A stretch of DNA of 56,360 nucleotides. It comes from Flavobacterium sp. Its GTDB lineage: Bacteria > Bacteroidota > Bacteroidia > Flavobacteriales > Flavobacteriaceae. The position numbers and the translations under genes are program-made. This document shows, piece by piece, positions 39,001 to 47,896 of this stretch (the stretch's first letter is position 1; every line of letters starts with the position of its first letter). The stretch covers positions 1-56,360 of the forward strand of contig NZ_JANXUG010000074.1 in assembly GCF_025352015.1 (NCBI RefSeq). The letters run 5' to 3'. The notes beneath the pieces are model-generated. The model worked only from the letters and a program-made list of their open reading frames with translations. It searched no databases and was not told the DNA's origin.

Positions 39001-40616
39001 AAGGAATCTTTAATAAAATTGAGTTTTTGTAAATTAGCATAATCAATTTTGGTATGAAAGTCATAAATATTTTCTTTTTTAGACAAATCAAGAATTCCGT
39101 TAAAATCCATAAACAAATTAGGGTCATTTATATAAAATTTTCCTTTAAAAAGCGGATCTTTAAAGCTTCCGTCAACAATTATTTTAGTGTAATTATAGTC
39201 GTTGTATTTCAACTGAAAAACATCGCCAACAATTGTAGTATTCAAATATTTTCTTGTAAATCCTTTGCCTGCTACATCAAGATTTAAAGACACTTTGCCG
39301 ATACTTTTATTATCAATCATAGTTCCTATATCAAATCCGTCGAGAATAACTTTACCATCGTATTTAGCATTGTCAATGGTATTGAGATTTGACATGTGCA
39401 AATCAGATTCGACTATACCGAGAGCTGTATTCATTACAAAATTAGTGTTGATATAAGTTTGTGATAGTTCAACTTTTCCTGTATAATTAAACTGTCCTAA
39501 TTTCGCTAACGAAGAGGGTAATTTTTTACCAAGAATATTTGGTAAAAGTTTTATTAAGTCGGTATAGTTAGATGATATTTTGCTAAAATTTCCTTTCATA
39601 TAAAAATTTCCAGGACTGTGGGGAAAAAGGTTTTTAAAATTAACATCCCCTTTTATGATCGAATTTTTTTTATCCTGCAAATACAAATTTGTAGCATATA
39701 AATTATTCAGCGTTCCTTTGATTTTTGAATTCAAATAAAATTTTTGATTTTTATCTAATTCTATATAAAAATGACGAATATCATTGGTAGATAATATGGC
39801 GCTATCAATAGCAATATCAAATTTTACTCTATTATTAAAATCACTAAAATCGTGGTTGTTTTTATTGTAATTAAGAATAACTGTTCCTTTTAGAAAAGAT
39901 TCTTTGGTTTTCAATTCCAGCTTTTCTAGCTTAATATTTTTCTTGGTATAAGTAAACTCAGCATGCAAATTGTTGACAGTTACACCCCTATGATCATGGA
40001 ATGTCATTGACGTTATGGTTGAAGTAACGTTAGGTCCTTTTATTTTGAAATCCTTAAGCTTGGCTTCGAGCTGCGTAAAATCTACATCTTTAGGATTTGC
40101 TTTATTTTTATCTAGCATTTCAAACCTACTTTTGGTCAGGAAAATGTTTTTTGAGGTCATCAAAAACTTACCTGAACTTGGTTTGTTATTATCAAAAGCT
40201 GCTATAAATTTATCTAAACTAGTTTCTTTTTCTCCTTTATAATTTTTTATTTGCAGGTAGAAATTGTCCAACCATAAATCGCCAAAAATCAAGTTGCCAT
40301 ACATTACACTTTTGAAATCTAAAACAGTGGTTTTTATTCTTTGGGAATAAATTAAGGTGTCATTATGATGGTCTAATATTAAAACTTTTTTTAGTTTAAT
40401 ACCGCCAAAAAAGGTAATGGCAACAGCATCTATATTAATGTGAGTACCATAATCTTTATTAATTTTTTCGGTGGCATATTGTGCAATTTTGGTCTGAACA
40501 ACAGGTAACGACAAAGCAATGCTGACTAATAATAAGAGTAAAATTAGCCCAACAATCGTTCGAAATAGAATCTTTCGAAATTTTTTAAAACCGCTATTTG
40601 TTTTAATTTTTTCCAA
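36075..40616 (-). CDS. TamB-family protein, second paralogue
   Basis: A 1513-residue protein with the TamB plan: one N-terminal transmembrane helix (about 16-37, TIVGLILLLLLVSIALSL), a very long beta-rich periplasmic region and a C-terminal TamB/DUF490 domain (GDFSVVSGSYNFKYGG, ITWSGDPLAASLNLEAVY), then a basic, Lys/Pro-rich tail. It is distinct from the tamL-linked copy at 2213-7189 and has no TamL partner beside it. The start is TTG 40616, directly after an in-frame stop, and no ATG precedes the TM helix. It is divergent from tsaD. Confidence 0.92.
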   Translation of the reverse strand: MEKIKTNSGFKKFRKILFRTIVGLILLLLLVSIALSLPVVQTKIAQYATEKINKDYGTHINIDAVAITFFGGIKLKKVLILDHHNDTLIYSQRIKTTVLDFKSVMYGNLIFGDLWLDNFYLQIKNYKGEKETSLDKFIAAFDNNKPSSGKFLMTSKNIFLTKSRFEMLDKNKANPKDVDFTQLEAKLKDFKIKGPNVTSTITSMTFHDHRGVTVNNLHAEFTYTKKNIKLEKLELKTKESFLKGTVILNYNKNNHDFSDFNNRVKFDIAIDSAILSTNDIRHFYIELDKNQKFYLNSKIKGTLNNLYATNLYLQDKKNSIIKGDVNFKNLFPHSPGNFYMKGNFSKISSNYTDLIKLLPNILGKKLPSSLAKLGQFNYTGKVELSQTYINTNFVMNTALGIVESDLHMSNLNTIDNAKYDGKVILDGFDIGTMIDNKSIGKVSLNLDVAGKGFTRKYLNTTIVGDVFQLKYNDYNYTKIIVDGSFKDPLFKGKFYINDPNLFMDFNGILDLSKKENIYDFHTKIDYANLQKLNFIKDSLSVFKGDIVIKANGNSLDNLKGDFLLTNASYQNKKDVYFVDYLNVNSSFDALGERSVVVNSPDVIQGSSVGKYKLSQLQQMAENSLGSLYQNYKPNKVLPNQYLKFDFLFNNKIIEIFNPNISLSKNTTLKGNISSDTKNFKLDFVSPKIIAYNNTFDNLLVKVDNKNPLYSSFIQLDSIKTKYYKIRDFSMINTIVNDSLYFRSEFKGGNQGKDFYNLNFYHTINKDNKNVVGFNKSELKFKDYLWYLNENNNKENNKIVFDKKVTNFSFENLILSHENQRVSFVGLLQGKQNKDLELTFNNVELNKITPDVEKFIFDGNLNGKINFKQNNTVFQPTSLLKIDNLSVNKIALGNLNLEIKGDETLSKFHLKSNLDNQNIDSFVAEGDISVFDNKTALDIDLSFDKFNLGVLGKIGGDVITNIRGFTSGNARINGDITHLDYNGRLSINDAALTIPYLNVDYKFDNNSIVDVTENKFIIRETNITDTKFDTKGIINGFIKHNQFSDWQLDLNINTNRLLALNTVDQEDTAYYGTAFMNGSASIKGLTSNLMIKVDAESARGTDIKIPINNAEAVQENKYLHFLTPLEKKKQKTDKSKIIPTKNSNGLELEFNFDITEIANIEVILNRESGHGMKGKGNGTLLFRINTLGKFEMFGDFSVVSGSYNFKYGGLIGKEFTVKKGASITWSGDPLAASLNLEAVYKTTANPGLLIDNPSFNKKVDVEVIIGVKGNLTNPEPDFNINFPSVASSLKSELQYKLDDKDVRQTQALYLLSTGSFLSQDGVNQSQLSNNLYEKASSLFNDIFSGTNDKLQLGIDYVTADKRINQQTNGRFGVTVSSKINDRITVNGKVGVPVGGITETAIVGDLEVQYRVNTDGTLNLRVFNRENDITYIGQGIGYTQGIGMSYEVDFDTVSELINKIFKNAKIAKVEPNKSDTIHDSSLLPDNMFIKDKHPAEKDKKKPTVAPNKDAVPTED

Positions 40617-40643
40617 TTATTATAATGGCTTACCAAAGTAAAT

Positions 40644-40651
40644 TACCTTTG
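40644..40651 (+). promoter_or_regulatory. -7 element of the tsaD operon
   Basis: TACCTTTG is a full TAnnTTTG match, 65 bases before ATG 40717. No clear TTG -33. A near match on the other strand (TTACTTTG) could serve the second tamB. Confidence 0.45.
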
Positions 40652-40716
40652 CAAAAAATCTTTACAGCTGATTTTTTCTATAGATTGTCAAATATAAATC
40701 AAAAATTGCTCCTATT

Positions 40717-41739
40717 ATGCATCTCAAAGAAGTTTTTATATTGGCTATCGAAAGTTCATGCGATGATACAGCAGCTGCTGTTTTAGTGAATGATAAAGTC
40801 CTTTCGAATGTAGTCGCACGACAAAATATTCATGAAGAATACGGTGGTGTTGTCCCAGAATTAGCCTCAAGAGCGCACCAACAAAACATACTTCCCGTAA
40901 TTGATATGGCTTTGAAAAAGGCTAACATTACCAAAAATCAACTTTCAGCGATTGCTTTTACACAAGGTCCTGGACTGATGGGTTCGCTTTTGGTGGGTTC
41001 CTCTTTTGCCAAATCGATGGCGATGGCTCTGAAAATTCCATTAATAGCGGTGAATCACATGCAAGCGCATATACTGGCGCATTTTATTGATGAAGAGGGA
41101 TTTGACAAACCTACTTTTCCGTTTTTGGCTTTGACAATTTCTGGCGGTCATACCCAAATTGTAAAGGTTATTGATTTTTTTGATATGGCAATCATTGGTG
41201 AAACCATTGATGATGCCGTAGGTGAAGCGTTTGATAAAACTGCAAAAATATTGGGTTTACCTTATCCCGGTGGTCCATTAATTGATCAATTTGCAAAAAA
41301 TGGTAATCCCAAAAAATATAATTTTACCAAACCAAAAGTTCCCAATTTAAACTTTAGCTTTTCAGGACTTAAAACACAAATTTTATATTTTGTTCAAAAA
41401 AAAATGATTGAAAACCCAAACTTTATCGAAGAAAACAAAGCTGACATTTGTGCTTCGGTGCAACAAATTATCATTGATATTTTGATGGACAAATTAAAAT
41501 TGGCTGTTGCCGAAACTGGCATTACCCAAATTGCTATTGGTGGTGGCGTTTCTGCTAATTCAGGGATTCGAAATACGCTCAAAGAAGCTGAAAGCAAATA
41601 CGGTTGGAAAACGTTTATTCCTAAATTTGAATACACAACAGATAATGCCGCAATGATAGGTATTGTTGGTTATCAAAAGTTTTTGAAAGATAAATTTTCA
41701 GATACTAACGTGGTTTCTAAAGCCCGAATTGCCTTTTGA
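40717..41739 (+). CDS. tsaD: tRNA N6-adenosine threonylcarbamoyltransferase TsaD
   Basis: Transfers threonylcarbamoyl to A37 of ANN-decoding tRNAs with TsaB and TsaE. The 340-residue ASKHA protein has AIESSCDDTAAAVL near the N-terminus, the metal-binding HMQAHILAH (His about 114 and 118), TISGGHTQIV and GGGVSANSGIR. Length is normal. It opens a tight operon: rsmE follows after 2 bases. Confidence 0.97.
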   Translation: MHLKEVFILAIESSCDDTAAAVLVNDKVLSNVVARQNIHEEYGGVVPELASRAHQQNILPVIDMALKKANITKNQLSAIAFTQGPGLMGSLLVGSSFAKSMAMALKIPLIAVNHMQAHILAHFIDEEGFDKPTFPFLALTISGGHTQIVKVIDFFDMAIIGETIDDAVGEAFDKTAKILGLPYPGGPLIDQFAKNGNPKKYNFTKPKVPNLNFSFSGLKTQILYFVQKKMIENPNFIEENKADICASVQQIIIDILMDKLKLAVAETGITQIAIGGGVSANSGIRNTLKEAESKYGWKTFIPKFEYTTDNAAMIGIVGYQKFLKDKFSDTNVVSKARIAF

Positions 41740-41741
41740 TT

Positions 41742-42458
41742 ATGCAATTATTCTATAATCCAAACCTAACCGAAACGACTACTTCTTTTATTTTCGATAA
41801 AGATGAAAGCAAGCATATTATTAAAGTGTTACGCAAAAAAGAAGGTGATATTTTATATGTAACCAATGGATTAGGTTTTCTGTTTACAACTGAAATCATC
41901 TTAGCTTCTGATACTAAATGTACCGTTAAAATTAATGAAACCGAAAAGCAAGAAATACCTAAATTTAACGTGCATCTTGCTGTTGCTCCAACCAAAATGA
42001 ATGAACGCTATGAATGGTTTTTGGAAAAGGCAACAGAAATTGGAATACAAGAAATAACTCCAATAATCTGCGAACATTCCGAGCGAAAAGTTATTAAAAT
42101 CGATAGGTTTCAGAAAATTTTGGAAAGTGCTATGAAACAATCCTTACAATATTATTTACCTAAACTAAACGAACCGATAAGCTTTAAAGATTTTTTAAAA
42201 ACAAAAAAATCAGGACAATTATTTATTGCACACTGCGAAGAAACCTTAAAAAAATTATTTAAAAACGAACTGAAAATCAATCAAGATGTTACAATTTTAA
42301 TTGGTCCTGAAGGAGATTTTTCTGTTAAAGAAATCCAACTAGCCCTTGAAAATAATTTTATTCCTGTATCTTTGGGTGCCACACGTTTGAGGACAGAAAC
42401 AGCAGCAATTGTAGCCTGTCACAGCGTATTTTTTATAAATGAACCGCAAAATGATTAA
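41742..42458 (+). CDS. rsmE: 16S rRNA (uracil-1498-N3)-methyltransferase RsmE
   Basis: Methylates U1498 of 16S rRNA. The 238-residue product shows the RsmE/SPOUT pattern: N-terminal PUA-like part (DESKHIIKVLRKKEGD), EWFLEKATEIGIQEITPI, and the knot region LIGPEGDFSVKE with LGATRLRTETAAI. I start at ATG 41742; the longer frame begins with TTG overlapping the tsaD stop. Its last 8 bases (ATGATTAA) contain the start of the next gene. Confidence 0.95.
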   Translation: MQLFYNPNLTETTTSFIFDKDESKHIIKVLRKKEGDILYVTNGLGFLFTTEIILASDTKCTVKINETEKQEIPKFNVHLAVAPTKMNERYEWFLEKATEIGIQEITPIICEHSERKVIKIDRFQKILESAMKQSLQYYLPKLNEPISFKDFLKTKKSGQLFIAHCEETLKKLFKNELKINQDVTILIGPEGDFSVKEIQLALENNFIPVSLGATRLRTETAAIVACHSVFFINEPQND

Positions 42459-43644
42459 AAAACTTATTTTACTTTTATTTTTTATCCATCATTCTGCGAC
42501 TGTTTTTAGTCAAAAACAAACTTTATTTATTGATACTAATTATAATACATCGCTTACGTTATCAAAAGTTGAAAAAAAACCGATGGTCATTTTTTTTTAC
42601 GCCCCCTGGTGTCCTCACTGCAACAAAATGAAAAATGAGGTTTTTACTGATAGTACCGTTACAAGTTTTTATAGAAAAAATTTTGTTTGTGTATTGATTG
42701 ATGCCACTTCCAGCTATGGAAAAGAACTAAAAGCCAAATTTCAGAATACTTTTAAAGTCGGAAGTTTTCCAACATTTGCTTTTTTAGACTCGAATGAAAA
42801 CCTTTTGTATTGTGCTGTTGGAGAGTTAAAAAAAGAAGCTTTTCTATCCGAAGGAAATAATGTTTTGCTTCCTGAAAATCAGTTACCTTATCTAAAAAAT
42901 TCTTTCAATAATGATCCGTCAAATTCAGACAAATGTTTGAAATACATCACTTCAGTGAGAAAAGCGGGTTTAGATGCAACATCAATTACTCAAAAATATT
43001 TTAGCACAAAGACCGAATCGGAACGATTTACAGAGCCCAATTGGAAAGTTTTCTCTAATGGAATTAATAATTTTGATTGCGATGAATTCAAATTCGTTAT
43101 CAAAAACAAAGAGGCTTTTTATAAAGTAGTATCGCCGACCAGAGTTGACAAAAAAATAATTTATACCGTTTCCGAAAACTTAAGACCTCTAGTTGAAGCT
43201 CTTGATACTATCAATTATGATAATAAAAGATTGATTGCCAAATCGTTTAACATGCAGCAATTAGATTCCTTGTTGTATCGATTTGATATACAAATTCTTT
43301 CAGGCACTAGTAATTGGAAAAAATATCAAAAAATTACATCAGATAATGTGGAGAAATTTTCATGGAATGATACTGTTTTACTTTACGATATTTGTAATAC
43401 TTATCTTCATGACATAAATGACAAAAATGGTTTATTACAAGCCATAAATTGGGGAAAATATTTGTTGAGTAAGGGAGAATCAATAGATAAATACGTTTTA
43501 ATGTCTCAATTATTTACAAAGGTAAAAGACTATAAACAAGCCCAAGAATTTGCTCAAAAAGGAAAAATTTTTGCTACTAATTTAAAATTTAAAAGTGATC
43601 AATTCGATTTGCTTTTAGAAGAAACCAAAAAACACATCAAATGA
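42451..43644 (+). CDS. Secreted thioredoxin-domain protein
   Basis: A 397-residue exported protein: signal peptide MIKKLILLLFFIHHSATVFSQ, a thioredoxin domain (residues about 30-130) with active site FYAPWCPHCNKM, and a 260-residue C-terminal helical region that looks TPR-like near its end. It resembles DsbD-gamma/thiol reductase-like periplasmic proteins; partner and substrate are unknown. ATG 42451 gives the cleaner signal peptide than 42439 and overlaps rsmE by 8 bases; the stop overlaps the next start (ATGA). Confidence 0.85.
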   Translation: MIKKLILLLFFIHHSATVFSQKQTLFIDTNYNTSLTLSKVEKKPMVIFFYAPWCPHCNKMKNEVFTDSTVTSFYRKNFVCVLIDATSSYGKELKAKFQNTFKVGSFPTFAFLDSNENLLYCAVGELKKEAFLSEGNNVLLPENQLPYLKNSFNNDPSNSDKCLKYITSVRKAGLDATSITQKYFSTKTESERFTEPNWKVFSNGINNFDCDEFKFVIKNKEAFYKVVSPTRVDKKIIYTVSENLRPLVEALDTINYDNKRLIAKSFNMQQLDSLLYRFDIQILSGTSNWKKYQKITSDNVEKFSWNDTVLLYDICNTYLHDINDKNGLLQAINWGKYLLSKGESIDKYVLMSQLFTKVKDYKQAQEFAQKGKIFATNLKFKSDQFDLLLEETKKHIK

Positions 43645-44279
43645 AAAAAATAATATTATTTCTATTTATAACTTCAAATTTGGTTCATTCCCAAGAAATT
43701 GCTTTGTTAAAATACAATGGTGGCGGTGATTGGTATGCCAATCCGACCTCGTTGCCCAATTTGATAAAATATGCTAATCAAACCATTAACACCAACATAA
43801 AATCAAAGCCAGCTACTGTTGAACCCGGAAGTCCAGACATTTTTGCTTATCCTTTTGTACACATGACAGGACATGGCAACGTAGTTTTTAGTGATGCCGA
43901 AATTGTTAATTTAAGGAACTACATGCTTTCTGGTGGTTTTCTTCATGCCGATGATAATTATGGTTTGAATCAATACATTCGGCGAGAAATAAAGCGAATT
44001 TTTCCAAATAATGACCTGGTTGAAATTCCTGCTAATCATCCTATTTTTCAAAAACCAAATTTGTTTGCTACTGGTTTACCAAAAATACATGAACACGATG
44101 GTAAAAGAGCACAAGCTTTTGGCATTTTCATTGACAACCGCTTGGTTTTTATGTTTACTTATGAATGCGATTTGGGCGATGGTTGGGAAGACCCAGAAGT
44201 GCACAACGATCCGAAAGAGGTTCGCGAAAAAGCCCTTAAAATGGGTGCTAATATTTTGAACTATGTTTTTAACAACTAA
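43641..44279 (+). CDS. Secreted DUF4159 protein
   Basis: A 212-residue exported protein with a short signal peptide (MKKIILFLFITSNLVHSQ) and the DUF4159 domain: LKYNGGGDWYANPTSLPNL, VHMTGHGNVVFSDAE and LSGGFLHADDNYGLNQ, a fold related to class I glutamine amidotransferase/ThuA-like domains. No enzyme activity is established. It overlaps the thioredoxin-domain gene by 4 bases, so the two exported proteins are translated together and may act together. Confidence 0.88.
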   Translation: MKKIILFLFITSNLVHSQEIALLKYNGGGDWYANPTSLPNLIKYANQTINTNIKSKPATVEPGSPDIFAYPFVHMTGHGNVVFSDAEIVNLRNYMLSGGFLHADDNYGLNQYIRREIKRIFPNNDLVEIPANHPIFQKPNLFATGLPKIHEHDGKRAQAFGIFIDNRLVFMFTYECDLGDGWEDPEVHNDPKEVREKALKMGANILNYVFNN

Positions 44280-44441
44280 TTTCGCATAGTTTTTATCTTC
44301 ACTTTTTTAATCGTTAACTTTAAATAATCATCAAAATGGATGTTGTTCATCGATTTGTTGAAAAGTAATATTCCTTTTTATGTAATGTATTGTAATTTTT
44401 ATTAAAATTGTTATAACCTATTAACTAAAAAATACAATAAA

Positions 44442-45398
44442 ATGAAAAAAATCTGTCTAGTATTAGCATTTATGCTAGTTTTATTTTCGTGTCAAAAAGA
44501 AGATAACACAAGTAACATCCAACAAAAAACTTTTCAAAGAACATGTGCTTCTCAAGAAGTTTTGCAAAGACAACTTTTAGAAAATCCCGAGTTAGCTGTC
44601 AGAATGAATCAAATAGAAGCGTTTACTGAAAATGCTATGCTACATCAAAATCGTCTTGTAAATGGCAAAATTGAGATACCCGTAGTGGTCAATGTTTTGT
44701 ATAGAACGGCTGCAGAAAATATTTCTTTAACCCAAATACAATCACAAATTGATGTTTTAAATAAAGATTACAATGCTCTAAATACTGACTATAATCAGGT
44801 TCCCGCATTGTTTTCGGGGGTTAAAGCCAATATAGGGATTTCGTTTGTTTTAGATCAAGTAATTAGAAAGGCAACAACAAAAACTTCTTGGGGAACAAGA
44901 GATGCGATTAAAAAAGTTAAATCTGGAGGCTTAAATCCAACTAGTGCATCAACAAAGTTAAATCTTTGGGTAGGAACAATTGGTGGCGGAATATTAGGCT
45001 ATGCGCAATTTCCAGGAGGTTCATTAACCACCGATGGTGTCGTTATTGACCCATTATATTTTGGAGTTACCAGCAATTCAAGTTTGAGTTATCCTTACAA
45101 TTTAGGCAGAACTGCTACTCACGAAGTAGGTCACTGGTTAAACTTGCGTCACATTTGGGGTGATGCAACTTGTGGCGATGATTTGGTTGCAGATACACCA
45201 AATCACGATTCAGCAAACTTTGGCGTACCAACGTACCCGCATTACAGTACTTGTACAGGAACACCTGTTGAAATGACCATGAATTATATGGATTATACTG
45301 ATGATAGAGGAATGTATATGTTTTCTTTAGGACAAAAATCAAGAATTAGTGCCATCTTTATTTCTGGAGGTCCAAGATTTTCTTTTGCACAGCCATAA
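44442..45398 (+). CDS. M43 (pappalysin-type) zinc metalloprotease, lipoprotein
   Basis: A 318-residue protease. The N-terminus is a lipoprotein signal (LVLAFMLVLFSC, Cys about 17), so it should be anchored to the outer membrane or surface. The catalytic zinc motif HEVGHWLNLRHIWGD fits HExxHxxGxxH-type M43 proteins with the downstream Met-turn in MNYMDYTDD. Cysteines near the active site may form disulfides. It has no type IX C-terminal sorting domain; the chain ends SFAQP. Terminator 45421-45449 follows, so it is probably monocistronic. No clear promoter is seen in 44280-44441. Confidence 0.92.
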   Translation: MKKICLVLAFMLVLFSCQKEDNTSNIQQKTFQRTCASQEVLQRQLLENPELAVRMNQIEAFTENAMLHQNRLVNGKIEIPVVVNVLYRTAAENISLTQIQSQIDVLNKDYNALNTDYNQVPALFSGVKANIGISFVLDQVIRKATTKTSWGTRDAIKKVKSGGLNPTSASTKLNLWVGTIGGGILGYAQFPGGSLTTDGVVIDPLYFGVTSNSSLSYPYNLGRTATHEVGHWLNLRHIWGDATCGDDLVADTPNHDSANFGVPTYPHYSTCTGTPVEMTMNYMDYTDDRGMYMFSLGQKSRISAIFISGGPRFSFAQP

Positions 45399-45420
45399 TT
45401 GTATAAAATATTTTTTATCG

Positions 45421-45449
45421 AAACTCGCTACTTGTGGCGAGTTTTTTTT
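45421..45449 (+). terminator. Terminator of the M43 protease gene
   Basis: Perfect 8-bp stem AAACTCGC/GCGAGTTT with an 8-base loop, followed by a T run. Confidence 0.8.
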
Positions 45450-45476
45450 ATACTTGTTGTTATCAAATAAAATTTT

Positions 45477-46664
45477 ATGATGCAAAGAGAATCCTTATTA
45501 GCCAGAGAAATTCAGGATTTAATTTCACAAAATCTCACTGTTGATGTAACCAAATTGGCTTTACAAAAAAACAAGTTTTCTAACCAAGATTGGATAGCAA
45601 TTTTAAACCAAATTACAGCAAAACAAAAAGCCTTAACCAAACTCCCTACGTGGTTTAACACCAAAAACATCATTTATCCTTCTAAAGTTTCTGTAGAACA
45701 AACTTCCTCCGAAAAAACTGCAGACTACAAGTCTAAACTGGTCTCGGGCTCTACACTGATTGATATGACTGGAGGTCTTGGTGTAGATGATTATTATTTT
45801 GCACAGAGAATACAACAGGTAATCCATTGCGAAATCAACCCCGAACTATCGCAAATCGTAGCTTATAATTATGAGCAATTACATGTAAAAAATATTCAAT
45901 GCTTGACTGGCGATAGTGCAGACATTATCAAAAAATTAAATCAAAAATTCGATTGGATTTATATTGATCCTTCCAGACGAAATGAATCAAAAGGTAAGGT
46001 TTTTATGCTCAACGATTGTTCGCCAAATGTCCCAGAATTATTAGATTTTTATTTTAATTTTTCTGACAAAATAATGATTAAAACAGCACCCATTCTTGAT
46101 ATAACAGCAGGTTTATCAGAGTTAAAAAATGTATCTTCCATTCACGTTGTTGCACTCGAAAATGAAGTTAAGGAATTGCTCTGGGTTTTACAAAAAAGTT
46201 ATAATCAATCAATTACTATAATTGCTGTTAATCTATTGAAAAACAATAGCGAATATTTTTCATTTTATTTAAGTTCAAATACTGTTTTAGACGAGCATTC
46301 ATTACCCGAAAAATATCTTTATGAACCTAATGCTGCTATTATGAAAGCGGCTGGTTTTAAAGAAATAACAACGCAATTTGAGGTTAAAAAACTACACCAA
46401 CATTCGCATTTATATACTTCGAAAAACTTAATTGATTTTCCTGGAAGAATTTTCGAAATTCTAAAAAAATTGGACTATAATAAGCAAAATATGAAGTCAA
46501 TTTTTAAAGGAGAAAAAGCAAATATTACTACTCGAAACTTTCCTGAAACTGTAGATTATATTAGAAATAAATGGGCAATTAAAGATGGTGGCGATTTATT
46601 TTGTTTTTTTACAACCGATATGAATAATGATAAAATAGTTTTACTTTGCAACAAATTAAAATAA
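45477..46664 (+). CDS. THUMP-like class I SAM-dependent methyltransferase
   Basis: A 395-residue cytoplasmic protein: an N-terminal helical part, a Rossmann methyltransferase core with LIDMTGGLGVDDYYFA (about residues 93-108), CEINPEL, and the catalytic-type DWIYIDPSRR, then a C-terminal THUMP-like region (YEPNAAIMKAAGF, HLYTSKNL). Such proteins are annotated as THUMP-like or as class I methyltransferases; the RNA substrate is unknown. ATG 45477 and ATG 45480 are equally good starts. It pairs with the next gene (3-base gap). Confidence 0.85.
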   Translation: MMQRESLLAREIQDLISQNLTVDVTKLALQKNKFSNQDWIAILNQITAKQKALTKLPTWFNTKNIIYPSKVSVEQTSSEKTADYKSKLVSGSTLIDMTGGLGVDDYYFAQRIQQVIHCEINPELSQIVAYNYEQLHVKNIQCLTGDSADIIKKLNQKFDWIYIDPSRRNESKGKVFMLNDCSPNVPELLDFYFNFSDKIMIKTAPILDITAGLSELKNVSSIHVVALENEVKELLWVLQKSYNQSITIIAVNLLKNNSEYFSFYLSSNTVLDEHSLPEKYLYEPNAAIMKAAGFKEITTQFEVKKLHQHSHLYTSKNLIDFPGRIFEILKKLDYNKQNMKSIFKGEKANITTRNFPETVDYIRNKWAIKDGGDLFCFFTTDMNNDKIVLLCNKLK

Positions 46665-46667
46665 CCA

Positions 46668-47237
46668 ATGAAAAATTACATATTATCCTTATTCCTGTTA
46701 TTAAATTTAAGTCTCTATGCTCAAAAACCTTGTGAAATTGACACCAATATAACCGACAGTTTAGGGACATATAAACTTTTGAAACAATCTATTATTTTTG
46801 AGAGAAGTTTTGCTGGAAATTCTACAAATTTCTTTTTTGCTTTGTCCAAAAACAATGGAGTTTTAGGTCTAGAAACCCAAATTTTGCAACGAAGTTCAAA
46901 TTTTATCAAAGCCAATTGTTTTGATTCGAATTCAAGAATTTATTTGCAGTTGAATAATGGAAAAATTGTAACCTTACTTTACGCCGGAAACGAAACTTGT
47001 GGTACATTATTACGAAACGATAAAGATATTAATAGTCGCGTTATGAGTGGTTCGTTCGTATTTTCAAAAGAAAATTATGACTCGTTAAAGGAGTCGCCTG
47101 TAACCTTTATGAGAGTCAAATATTCCGGTGAAACCATAGATTTTCCTTTCAAAACAAGCTTAATTTCTGATTTGGATAAAAAAGTATATCAGCCCGAAAA
47201 TTACTTTATTGATTATTTGAAGTGCATCGAAAATTAA
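46668..47237 (+). CDS. Secreted protein of unknown function
   Basis: A 189-residue exported protein with a signal peptide (MKNYILSLFLLLNLSLYAQ) and a beta-rich mature part with four cysteines. I recognise no domain. It follows the methyltransferase gene by 3 bases and overlaps the last 4 bases of the minus-strand VanX-like gene, so transcription converges with no spacer. Confidence 0.75.
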   Translation: MKNYILSLFLLLNLSLYAQKPCEIDTNITDSLGTYKLLKQSIIFERSFAGNSTNFFFALSKNNGVLGLETQILQRSSNFIKANCFDSNSRIYLQLNNGKIVTLLYAGNETCGTLLRNDKDINSRVMSGSFVFSKENYDSLKESPVTFMRVKYSGETIDFPFKTSLISDLDKKVYQPENYFIDYLKCIEN

Positions 47238-47893
47238 TCCAAACAATGCCACTTTAAATTTTCAACTTTATCTTTGCTACTTCCTTTCAAATTGTAATGC
47301 CACCATTCGGAATCAAAAGATTTAAAATTGTTCTGAAGCATTATTTCTTTTAAAAATTTTCTTTTGGAAAGTATTTCTGGTGAAAGGTTTTGATAATTAT
47401 GACTGGCTTCTTCACCAAAGAAATCAAATTTGGTTCCCATATTTACTTCTATTCCAATCGAATCGACAAGTGAAATATCTACAGCGCCACCCCGATTGTG
47501 AATAGAACCTTTTTTGGGATTAGCAACAAAATTAGCATCTGGAACAATTTTCCACATTTTTTTCTGAATGGATTTCGGACGATAACAATCGTAGATTTTT
47601 ATTCTAAAACCATTTTCTAAAAACGATTTATTAGCAACTAATAAGGCTTTTACGGTTTTCACTCGAAGAAAACATTCATCACAAGGATATACTTTTTCTT
47701 TTAGAAAATTATCGGTAGTTGCATATTTCATGTCAAACACAAAATCGCGACTGTAATTCCTTAAATTAACAAAAGCATTACTATCTACTTCTTTTGTTAT
47801 ATCCAATAAAACCGAAGATTTCTTCGAATCAATGTAAGTTGCTTTGCAGGAAAACAGTAAACTAATTAGCAATAAACAAATTACTTTTTTCAT
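47234..47893 (-). CDS. D-alanyl-D-alanine dipeptidase-like peptidase (VanX, M15D)
   Basis: A 219-residue putative lipoprotein (LLISLLFSCKAT, Cys about 16). Zinc-peptidase motifs of the M15D family are present: SIHNRGGAVDISL (family SxHxxGxAxD; His and Asp ligands) and EWWHYNL (catalytic Glu and third His). It probably hydrolyses D-Ala-D-Ala in the periplasm for turnover rather than giving vancomycin resistance, since no vanHA genes are seen. It lies 3 bases after ndh and is co-transcribed with it. Confidence 0.9.
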   Translation of the reverse strand: MKKVICLLLISLLFSCKATYIDSKKSSVLLDITKEVDSNAFVNLRNYSRDFVFDMKYATTDNFLKEKVYPCDECFLRVKTVKALLVANKSFLENGFRIKIYDCYRPKSIQKKMWKIVPDANFVANPKKGSIHNRGGAVDISLVDSIGIEVNMGTKFDFFGEEASHNYQNLSPEILSKRKFLKEIMLQNNFKSFDSEWWHYNLKGSSKDKVENLKWHCLD

Positions 47894-47896
47894 ACT

